DNA of 12,329 nucleotides from an uncultured Chloroflexota bacterium (GTDB lineage Bacteria > Chloroflexota > Anaerolineae > Anaerolineales > Villigracilaceae). The stretch lies in NCBI GenBank assembly GCA_903837815.1, contig CAILWD010000268.1:1-12329 (forward strand). The letters run 5' to 3'. Position 1 is the first letter of the stretch. Each line of letters opens with the position of its first letter. This document shows positions 6,175 to 12,329 of the stretch, piece after piece. Under the pieces are notes generated by a model that was not told where the DNA came from, made no database searches, and saw only the letters and a list, made by a program, of their open reading frames with translations. Position numbers and translations under genes: made by a program.

Positions 6175-7113
6175 ATGGCAGTTACCCCCACCAGAGATAG
6201 AGTTAAAACCGAAGCAGACCAACGCCCACCGCGCCGCCCGGATTGGATCAAAGTCCGCGCGCCTTCGGGCAAGACCTTTGAAGACCTGCAAGCCTTGATG
6301 CGCTCGAAAGAACTGCACACCGTCTGCGAAGAGGCGATGTGCCCGAACCTCGGCGAATGCTGGGGCAGCGGGACAGCCACCTTCCTGATGCTGGGCGACG
6401 TGTGTACCCGCACCTGCGCCTTCTGCGACATCAAACACGGCAAGCCCGCCCTGCTGGATTGGAACGAAGCCGAGCGCGTGGCGCAAGCCGTGAAGTCGAT
6501 GAACCTGAAACACGCGGTCATCACCTCGGTCAACCGCGATGAGCGGCGGGATGGCGGCGCGCCGATCTTTGCAATGGTCATCCGCCGCATTCGCGAACTG
6601 TTGCCGGGCTGTTCGATTGAAGTTTTGATTCCCGACTTCAAAGGCTCCATCGAAGCCTTGAAGATCGTGATGGAAGCCCGCCCCGAAATTTTGAATCACA
6701 ACGTCGAGACGGTGCCGCGCCTGTTCAAGACCATCCAGCCGCAGGATAATTATGCCTGGGCGGCGGCGACCCTCTCCAACGCCAAGAAACTCGACCCCGA
6801 AGTGTTGACCAAATCTGGGATCATGGTCGGCTTGGGCGAGACGATGGACGAAGTCAAGGAAGTGATGCGCGACCAGCGTAGTTGGGGCGTGGACATTCTG
6901 ACCATCGGTCAATATCTGCAACCGAGCAAGAAGCACTTTGCGATGGATCGTTATTATTCGATGGAAGAATTCGCCGAATTGCGCGATTTCGGCAGGGAGA
7001 TTGGCTTCAAGTGGGTCGAGTCAAATCCGCTGGTGAGGTCGTCGTATCACGCGGCGGAGCAGGTGCGCGCCTTGAGCGTGGTGCATCGGAAGTTGTACGG
7101 AGAAGGCAAATAG
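6175..7113 (+). CDS. lipA: Lipoyl synthase (radical SAM)
   Basis: LipA inserts two sulfur atoms into octanoyl groups bound to lipoyl-dependent enzyme subunits, forming the lipoyl cofactor of pyruvate and 2-oxoglutarate dehydrogenases and the glycine cleavage H protein; it is cytoplasmic. Both iron-sulfur cluster motifs are intact. The auxiliary cluster cysteines are Cys51, Cys56 and Cys62 (C-x4-C-x5-C). The radical SAM cysteines are Cys77, Cys81 and Cys84 (CTRTCAFC). The family segments LNHNVETVPRLF (173-184), TKSGIMVGLGET (212-223), ILTIGQYLQPS (241-251) and RSSYHA (288-293, serine ligand of the auxiliary cluster) are all present. The length of 312 residues is normal. TAAGGA (6162-6167) lies 7 bases before the ATG. 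The octanoyltransferase lipB is not adjacent here. Confidence 0.97.
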   Translation: MAVTPTRDRVKTEADQRPPRRPDWIKVRAPSGKTFEDLQALMRSKELHTVCEEAMCPNLGECWGSGTATFLMLGDVCTRTCAFCDIKHGKPALLDWNEAERVAQAVKSMNLKHAVITSVNRDERRDGGAPIFAMVIRRIRELLPGCSIEVLIPDFKGSIEALKIVMEARPEILNHNVETVPRLFKTIQPQDNYAWAAATLSNAKKLDPEVLTKSGIMVGLGETMDEVKEVMRDQRSWGVDILTIGQYLQPSKKHFAMDRYYSMEEFAELRDFGREIGFKWVESNPLVRSSYHAAEQVRALSVVHRKLYGEGK

Positions 7114-7232
7114 CCCGCAAAGCGCGTAAATGGCGCAAGTTATTGCCTTAAACTTCAGTCCGCCCAAAACCTCCTTTTGCCGCAAATTACGCAGGCACAG
7201 GCATCCGTGTTGTGGAAATGGAAAGACTTTCA

Positions 7233-8444
7233 ATGAATCAATCATCCCCGCCCACATCCCCAGACTGGGGAACAAACACAAAACTTGTCGTTGCGCTCAC
7301 CATTGTGGTGATTGCCGGCGCGCTGCTGGTCAAGTTTCAGTTCGTGATTACACCGCTGATAACAGCCTTCATGATGGCGTATCTGCTGCACCCTGTTGCC
7401 AGTTTCCTTCAACACAAGGCGCATTTCTCTTGGGGCGCGGCAGTGGGATTAATCTATTTCGTGATTCTCCTCCTGCTCCTGGGACTGTTGACCGCCGGCG
7501 GCGTAGGGCTGGTACAGCAGATTCAAAGCCTGATCGCCATATTGCAGAAGGCGGTAGCCAACCTGCCGCAGTTGATCGAAGATGCGTCCAGCCGCGTGTA
7601 CCAGTTTGGTCCCTTTGAATTCGATTTCCGCGCCCTGGATTTGACCGACGTCAGCAACCAAGTGCTGGGCATGATTCAGCCTTTGCTGAGTCAGACCGGC
7701 ACCCTGCTCAGCACGCTGGCTGGCGGTGCGGCGAACTTTTTGGGCTGGACGTTCTTTATCATCCTTTCTTCGTACTTTGTGCTTGCCGAAAGCGGCGGCT
7801 TGCGCGGACAGATCGTCCCGCTGGATTTCCCCGGCTATACCCATGATTTCGAACGCCTGACCCACGACCTGGGGCGCATCTGGAACGCCTTCCTGCGCGG
7901 ACAGATCATCCTGTTCTTCCTCGCCATCATTGTCTATTTTATTGTCCTCAGCATATTGGGCGTGCATTACGCCATTGGTCTCGCGCTTGTGGCGGGGCTG
8001 GCTCGTTTTGTGCCGTATGTCGGGCCAGCCGTCAACTGGGCGGTGCTGGTGTTAATTTCCTACTTCCAGACCTACAAGCTGTTCGACATGCCGCCCTTCT
8101 ACTACACCCTGCTGGTACTCGTCATTGCGCTTGTCATAGATCAGGTCTTCGACTATATTGTCTCTCCGCGTATTCTTTCCGACACGCTCAAGGTACACCC
8201 GGCTGCGGTATTGGTGGCGGCAATTGTCGCGGCAAACCTGTTTGGTCTGCTTGGGGTGGTTGTGGCCGCACCGATCCTTGCTACGACCTTGCTGTTGTGG
8301 AAATACATTATGCGGAAAATGCTCGACTTGAATCCCTGGCCCGAAGAGGAGAATCACCAGCCTCCGTCGCCGCCCCCGCCCGGGGCTAGAATCCTCGTCT
8401 GGTTCCGTCGTTTGTTCCGCCGATTGAACCCGATGCGCAGGTAG
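7233..8444 (+). CDS. AI-2E / PerM family membrane protein
   Basis: A 403-residue polytopic membrane protein of the AI-2E transporter (PerM, UPF0118) family. Members have been linked to export of the autoinducer AI-2 or to sodium/proton antiport, so the family name does not fix the substrate. About eight membrane segments are visible. Family markers are HP in YLLHPVASFLQ (50-60), the soluble segment at about 95-160, FVPYVGP (259-265), the D-x-V-x-x-Y-I-V-x-PRI segment (303-314) and the HP-x(14)-FGLLGV segment (322-342). The tail (370-403) is Pro-rich then strongly basic, probably cytoplasmic. I chose ATG 7233 because GGAAAG (7220-7225) lies 7 bases upstream. GTG 7212 or ATG 7218 in the same frame would add 7 or 5 residues and have no good ribosome binding site. 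Confidence 0.9.
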   Translation: MNQSSPPTSPDWGTNTKLVVALTIVVIAGALLVKFQFVITPLITAFMMAYLLHPVASFLQHKAHFSWGAAVGLIYFVILLLLLGLLTAGGVGLVQQIQSLIAILQKAVANLPQLIEDASSRVYQFGPFEFDFRALDLTDVSNQVLGMIQPLLSQTGTLLSTLAGGAANFLGWTFFIILSSYFVLAESGGLRGQIVPLDFPGYTHDFERLTHDLGRIWNAFLRGQIILFFLAIIVYFIVLSILGVHYAIGLALVAGLARFVPYVGPAVNWAVLVLISYFQTYKLFDMPPFYYTLLVLVIALVIDQVFDYIVSPRILSDTLKVHPAAVLVAAIVAANLFGLLGVVVAAPILATTLLLWKYIMRKMLDLNPWPEEENHQPPSPPPPGARILVWFRRLFRRLNPMRR

Positions 8445-8483
8445 AAAATCCCGTTCGTTATTTCGATTAAAAGGAGAATTGCC

Positions 8484-8780
8484 ATGAGCAACAACCAGAA
8501 CGACCCCTTGACTGAAACCCTTGCCGAATCCGAAAATTTCAACATCTGGAAGGCGGAAGAACCCGACGGAGAGACCACCTACCACTTCGAGTTGGGACGC
8601 GCTACGATTCATTTCTTCCAGGAGGAATGGGAGGAGTTTCTCGATTTCACAGACGGGATTGACCAAATCTCCCCGGATGAAAACGGGTTCTACACCCTTG
8701 AATTCGATAACGTGGACGTATGGCTGGACAAGGATGACTGGGCTGAGTTTTGCAAACTGGCGCGGCAGGTTCGCAAATAA
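8484..8780 (+). CDS. Small acidic protein of unknown function
   Basis: A 98-residue protein that I do not recognise. The strong ribosome binding site AAGGAG (8471-8476), 7 bases before the ATG, and a stop only 12 bases before the next gene support it as a real, co-transcribed gene. It has no signal peptide or membrane segment. It contains 25 Asp/Glu against 7 Lys/Arg, several Trp and Phe residues, and an alternation of short hydrophobic and acidic stretches (HFFQEEWEEFLDFTDGI at 43-59, EFDNVDVWLDKDDWAEF at 73-89) that suggests a compact alpha/beta fold with two similar W-x-x-F helices. The two segments may be an internal repeat. A cytoplasmic regulatory or binding partner for the following membrane proteins is possible but not shown. 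Confidence 0.75.
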   Translation: MSNNQNDPLTETLAESENFNIWKAEEPDGETTYHFELGRATIHFFQEEWEEFLDFTDGIDQISPDENGFYTLEFDNVDVWLDKDDWAEFCKLARQVRK

Positions 8781-8792
8781 AGAGGTTTTTGG

Positions 8793-10853
8793 ATGAAAAT
8801 ATTGCAGTTTCTTTTCCGGGCAGGGATTTCGTTATTGATCGCATTTACCGCCAGTTTTTCCTCGGCGGTGATTTTTTTCGGCTATTCGGCGTATGAACAC
8901 GCCTCGGACCGCCTCTTTCTTGTCGTCGTCCCCACCCTCGCAATTGGATTCCTGCTTTTCGAGGTTTTCACACGGCTCTGGGATTGGTTCCGCCAAAGGC
9001 AGTTCTCCATCCTAATTGCGTTTGGGGTGTTTGCCGCATTTGCCGCCGTGGAATTTGTGATGCCGTATGCCGTTTCGCGAGTTTACTATCTCGGCATGGC
9101 AGCGCTTGCCGCGACTTTGTTTTTCTTCATGCTGCCCGCCGCCCCCGCCGCCGAGCGACTGCGCCCGTCACATTCCTTGTGGCATTATTTCCTCGGCTTT
9201 TTGATGAGCCTGTTCCTTGCCTATGCGGTGATCGGCTTTTTGGGCGGAGTTTTCACGGGCAGATTTGGCATCATCCTCTTTTGTCTTGTGACCGTCTCCG
9301 TGGGAAGCGTCATCGGCTATTACCTCGTGCGACGGGCCGCGCAATCACTGCGTGATGGCTTTTTGAACAACCCCGTCAACCTGGCGCTTGTCCTGTCCCT
9401 GCCGCTCTTCCTGGCAGGAGTCATCTATGGCGCGCTGCAATATCCCGCCATGTTTCTGCTTGAATTTATCCAGATGGAGGGGGAGTGGTTCGGCTTCTAT
9501 CTTGCCAGTTCAGTCATCGGCGGCACGTGGGGACTTTGGGTTTTGGATCAATTCGAAGCGCGGGGATATGCCCGTTCGTTTGCCCAAACCCGCTTCTTCG
9601 CCTTCGTCCGCGATAACCTGCCCGGAATCTACGCCGCCACCTTTTTCTTTTTCATCAACCTGATTTTCGCCCGCGCCCTCAATCACCCGATGTACAGCGT
9701 CAACAGCCTGATCTTCGAAGCCGATGCGGGGCCCTGGATGTCGATTCTGGGCTACCCCGAAGGTCATGACGTAAACCGCGCCGTGCATCCGCTGGTGTTG
9801 ATCACCCTGCGCCCGATCACCAGTTTTGTACGTCTCTTCCTCGCGGACAAATGGTTCTTCGCGCCGATGATCGTGGTCGCCGCCATGAATGGTTTGTCGG
9901 TGTTGGTGGCATGGTTGTTCGTCAAACGCGCCGCGCAAAAGGATTCGTATGCCTTTGCCTTTGCGACCATGCTCGGCGCTACGGGCGCGCATCTGCTCTT
10001 TGGCTCGCTGACGGAGACGTACGTCTTCGGCATGACTTCGCTCATTTTATTCTTCTTCATCGTTCAATCCGACGAAAAGAGATTCTCTGTGCTGGTTCCG
10101 GCGGGCTTGCTGGTCTTCGGTGTGACCGTCACCAACATTGCTCAAAGCATGATTGCCCTGTTCTTCAAAAAGACTTTCAGTTTCTGGCGGCTCGTTTACT
10201 ACGGCATAATCGTACTCACAACCAGCATCGCGTTGACCGCCCTGGTCAGTGTGCTGTATCCGGGCAACCAGACCTTTTTCTATGTCCCAGCCGACCTTGC
10301 CTTCGAGGGACGATTCTCGAAGCCCATCTACGAAGGCCCCATGGAGCGGGTGATCGAAAGGACGGGTGTGGTCGGGAGAGCCATCTTCCTCTATGGTGTT
10401 GTCGCACCGCAGCCAATTGAAAGCATTGCCCGCAAAAACACCGAACCCATCACCGAGTTCGAGACCTACAACTTCCGCTCGAAGGAAATGGCCTGGTATC
10501 ACGGGGCCGCCTATGCGCCTCTCCTTCTCTGGCTGGTTTTGCTTGCCGCCGCAGTTTTCCAGTTCTTCAGGAAATTCCGCTCGTCGCCCCACACTCCGCT
10601 CATGCTTGGCTTGCTGGTGAGCGTCGCCTTCAATTACCTGCTCCACATGAACTATGGCACGGAACTCTTCCTCTATTCCACCTTTTGGACCTACCTGCTG
10701 GTGTTCTTTGCAGGGCTGGCGCTTGTAGATTTTGCCGGGCGCCGCTGGTTCGAGGTCGCGCTGGCAATCCTGGTGCTGATGTTGATGGTCAACAACGGGT
10801 TGTTCGTCCTCGGCATCTTGCGCTCGTTGAACCCCTATCTTGCCGCAGCCTGA
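8793..10853 (+). CDS. Large polytopic membrane protein, GT-C glycosyltransferase-like (unrecognised family)
   Basis: A 686-residue protein with about 16 predicted membrane helices. After two N-terminal helices (12-31, 41-60) comes an extra block of roughly six helices (about 71-251). A core from RDNLPGI (273-279) onward is shared with the next gene. Core motifs are E-A-D-x2-PWM (309-316), HP-x5-LRP (332-341), FGSLTETY (403-410), GVTVTN (443-448) and FNYLLHMNYGTELFLYS (613-629). An acidic pair in a loop after a core helix, followed by an HP motif, recalls GT-C enzymes that transfer sugars from lipid carriers outside the membrane; this is analogy, not a confirmed family match. A large non-membrane loop lies at about 495-570. 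AGAGG (8781-8785) sits 7 bases before the ATG. A transporter-like role cannot be ruled out. Confidence 0.85.
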   Translation: MKILQFLFRAGISLLIAFTASFSSAVIFFGYSAYEHASDRLFLVVVPTLAIGFLLFEVFTRLWDWFRQRQFSILIAFGVFAAFAAVEFVMPYAVSRVYYLGMAALAATLFFFMLPAAPAAERLRPSHSLWHYFLGFLMSLFLAYAVIGFLGGVFTGRFGIILFCLVTVSVGSVIGYYLVRRAAQSLRDGFLNNPVNLALVLSLPLFLAGVIYGALQYPAMFLLEFIQMEGEWFGFYLASSVIGGTWGLWVLDQFEARGYARSFAQTRFFAFVRDNLPGIYAATFFFFINLIFARALNHPMYSVNSLIFEADAGPWMSILGYPEGHDVNRAVHPLVLITLRPITSFVRLFLADKWFFAPMIVVAAMNGLSVLVAWLFVKRAAQKDSYAFAFATMLGATGAHLLFGSLTETYVFGMTSLILFFFIVQSDEKRFSVLVPAGLLVFGVTVTNIAQSMIALFFKKTFSFWRLVYYGIIVLTTSIALTALVSVLYPGNQTFFYVPADLAFEGRFSKPIYEGPMERVIERTGVVGRAIFLYGVVAPQPIESIARKNTEPITEFETYNFRSKEMAWYHGAAYAPLLLWLVLLAAAVFQFFRKFRSSPHTPLMLGLLVSVAFNYLLHMNYGTELFLYSTFWTYLLVFFAGLALVDFAGRRWFEVALAILVLMLMVNNGLFVLGILRSLNPYLAAA

Positions 10854-10866
10854 TCCCGCTCAAAAC

Positions 10867-12329
10867 ATGAAACTGCTCCCCCGGCTTTCCCTCTCCATTG
10901 TGCTGGCGTTGGTGGTCGCCTTCGCGTTCAACCTTCTTTTTCTCGACCTCTTCGAGCGCTCCTCCACCGACCAGTTCCTGCTGATGGGGTTTTCCTCCGC
11001 CGCATTGGGATACCTGCTATTTTCGATTCTGGAAAACCCTGCCGCGTTGCGTCAATTTCGCCTGCCGAAATTCGAGTTGGGGGCAGTCCCATCCCTGCTG
11101 CGCGAACATGCGCCGGGTATCCTGCTGGCGCTCCTCTTCTTTGCCGCCTATACCTGGTATGGACTGAAACTTAACTTTGCCGACAGCGACACAACGGACA
11201 ACTTCCTCGATGCCGATAATTATCCCTGGATGCAGCGCATCGCCTTTCCGGACGGCAACTTGCTCGAAATGCGCGGGCCGCATCCCTTTGCCTACTTTAT
11301 CCTGCGCCCATTTGGCTGGCTGTTCAACCTCTTCACATCCGACCCGCATCTTTCCGCCATTTTGCTCAACACCCTCGTGGGAGCGCTTTGTGTTTTCATG
11401 GCTTGGGTATTCATCAAACGGCAGTCGCAAAGTACGGTTTATTCCCTGTTGATTGCCGCCTTGCTGGGACTGAGTACCTCGCACTTCTTCTTCGGCTCGG
11501 TCATTGAATCTTATATTTTCTCCGCCGCCGCGTTGATCGGTTTTACGCTGGCGCTTCAAAAGTCCAACGGGACTTTGTCCGCTCCAATTGCGATGAGCGT
11601 CGTCACCTTCGGGATCACACTCACCAATTTTGTACAAAACTTCATTGGGTTTTTGGTCGAACAGCTTTCCACCCTCTCCCGAAAAACTTTCCGCGACTCC
11701 TTTATAAAGGTTTTCCAATTCACCGCCCTGGCGCTCTCCATCGGCATCGTCATCACCGTCATCCACGCCGCGTGGTATCCATCCAGCCGGCTCTTCTTCC
11801 AACTCTCCGATGCACAGATCGAGCAGGATTTTTCCCGCTCCCTCTTTCAAGAGCCGCAGTGGAAGATCACCGGGCGCATTACCCTTCTTGTCCGCACTAT
11901 TTTGCTTTACACGGTGATTGCCCCCAAACCCTTCGTTTTTGGACATGAAGTGGGCGCATGGCTTCCCTATTTCAATTTCTTCAAACTCACCCCGCAGGTT
12001 TATTCCTACAGCGCCTATGACGGCTTGGGAAATATCCTCGTCTTCGCCTGGGCTGGTTTGCTATTTCTATCGGGCATTTTCTTCCTGTGGAATTTCATCC
12101 GCACCCGCAAAGTTGACCTTGCCCTTGCCTTCGCCCTCAGCCTGCTGTTCAATTTCCTCCTGCATCTCAATTATGGCTTCGAGCCTTTCCTCTACTCGCC
12201 CGATTGGGCATACGCGCTGATCTTCTTTGTCGGGATTTGCCTCGCGCCGCTGGCAAAGAACCGCATTTTTCAAGCCGCGCTCCTTCTCTTTTTGATCCTG
12301 CTTGCTTATAACCAGGTCCAACTCTTCCA
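10867..12329 (+). CDS. Second GT-C-like polytopic membrane protein, paralog of the preceding gene (3' end cut off)
   Basis: The frame from ATG 10867 stays open for 487 codons to the window edge; I translated it by hand and found no stop. The N-terminal two helices resemble those of the preceding protein. The shared core begins at REHAPGI (79-85) and has D-A-D-x2-PWM (115-122), HP-x5-LRP (139-148), FGSVIESY (209-216), GITLTN (249-254) and FNFLLHLNYGFEPFLYS (428-444), in the same order and with similar spacing. It lacks the roughly 190-residue block between helix 2 and the core. The last visible helix matches the final helix of the paralog, so little of the protein is probably missing. There is no clear ribosome binding site; the ATG lies 13 bases after the upstream stop, so coupled translation is likely. 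Confidence 0.85.
   Translation, partial: MKLLPRLSLSIVLALVVAFAFNLLFLDLFERSSTDQFLLMGFSSAALGYLLFSILENPAALRQFRLPKFELGAVPSLLREHAPGILLALLFFAAYTWYGLKLNFADSDTTDNFLDADNYPWMQRIAFPDGNLLEMRGPHPFAYFILRPFGWLFNLFTSDPHLSAILLNTLVGALCVFMAWVFIKRQSQSTVYSLLIAALLGLSTSHFFFGSVIESYIFSAAALIGFTLALQKSNGTLSAPIAMSVVTFGITLTNFVQNFIGFLVEQLSTLSRKTFRDSFIKVFQFTALALSIGIVITVIHAAWYPSSRLFFQLSDAQIEQDFSRSLFQEPQWKITGRITLLVRTILLYTVIAPKPFVFGHEVGAWLPYFNFFKLTPQVYSYSAYDGLGNILVFAWAGLLFLSGIFFLWNFIRTRKVDLALAFALSLLFNFLLHLNYGFEPFLYSPDWAYALIFFVGICLAPLAKNRIFQAALLLFLILLAYNQVQLF

Noticed and set aside
4783..7113. Functional link between the NfeD-type protease and lipoyl synthase
   Set aside because: They are adjacent but separated by the repeat element, and no shared pathway is known to me; neighbourhood alone is weak evidence.
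7114..7200. Degenerate CGCAAAG-like words and an imperfect inverted repeat (GCGTAA...GCGCAAG near 7124-7139 against 7174-7192)
   Set aside because: The match is imperfect with gaps and of low complexity. It may be a decayed repeat, but the sequence alone does not support calling one.
11017..11946. Open frame of 309 codons on the minus strand within the last gene
   Set aside because: The + strand frame encodes a membrane protein with motifs shared with its neighbour; the minus frame gives a Gly/Glu/Arg-rich sequence typical of an antisense shadow of hydrophobic codons.

Overview
All ten genes in this window lie on the + strand, and the window cuts into a gene at each end. Base composition is moderately GC-rich. 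The set of genes (MacB/LolD-type ABC exporter with lipoprotein adaptors, long NfeD protease, lipoyl synthase, AI-2E-type membrane protein, very large polytopic membrane proteins) looks like a Chloroflexota (Anaerolineae-like) bacterium. That assignment is an inference from general gene style; there is no rRNA or other taxonomic marker in the window. The genes are closely packed: the longest gene-free stretch is 148 bases (4635-4782). I saw no tRNA, rRNA, CRISPR array, transposase or integrase.

Bases 1-4634 hold an ABC export module: the C-terminal part of one FtsX/MacB-type permease, a second complete permease, the ATPase, and two successive membrane-fusion-type adaptors that both carry lipoprotein signal peptides and are paralogs of each other. 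The two permeases and the ATPase form the transport engine; the adaptors would stand on the outer face of the membrane and extend it. The gaps around the ATPase contain a pair of tandem perfect hairpins (2192-2237), and an 11-bp tandem direct repeat with an extended -10-like box and a GC-rich leader hairpin (2941-3011).

Bases 4635-8444 hold three genes without an obvious common pathway: a long-form NfeD membrane protease behind its own candidate promoter and a 17-bp-stem palindrome; lipoyl synthase LipA; and an AI-2E/PerM-family membrane protein. The gap between nfeD and lipA is mostly filled by an unusual element in which two different arms, A and B, are each followed by their reverse complement in interleaved order A-B-A'-B' (6092-6153). 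It is built from four GTGTC and four GACAC words.

Bases 8484-12329 hold a small, very acidic protein of unknown function followed by two large polytopic membrane proteins, the second cut by the window end. The two are paralogs. They share a series of polar motifs inside or beside membrane segments (E/D-A-D-x2-PWM, HP-x5-LRP, FGSxxE[ST]Y, GxTxTN, FNxLLHxNYGxExFLYS), in an arrangement that resembles GT-C-fold membrane glycosyltransferases. The first carries about 190 additional residues, roughly six membrane segments, inserted between the shared N-terminal helices and the shared core. This paralog pair and the interleaved repeat are the most interesting items in the window.
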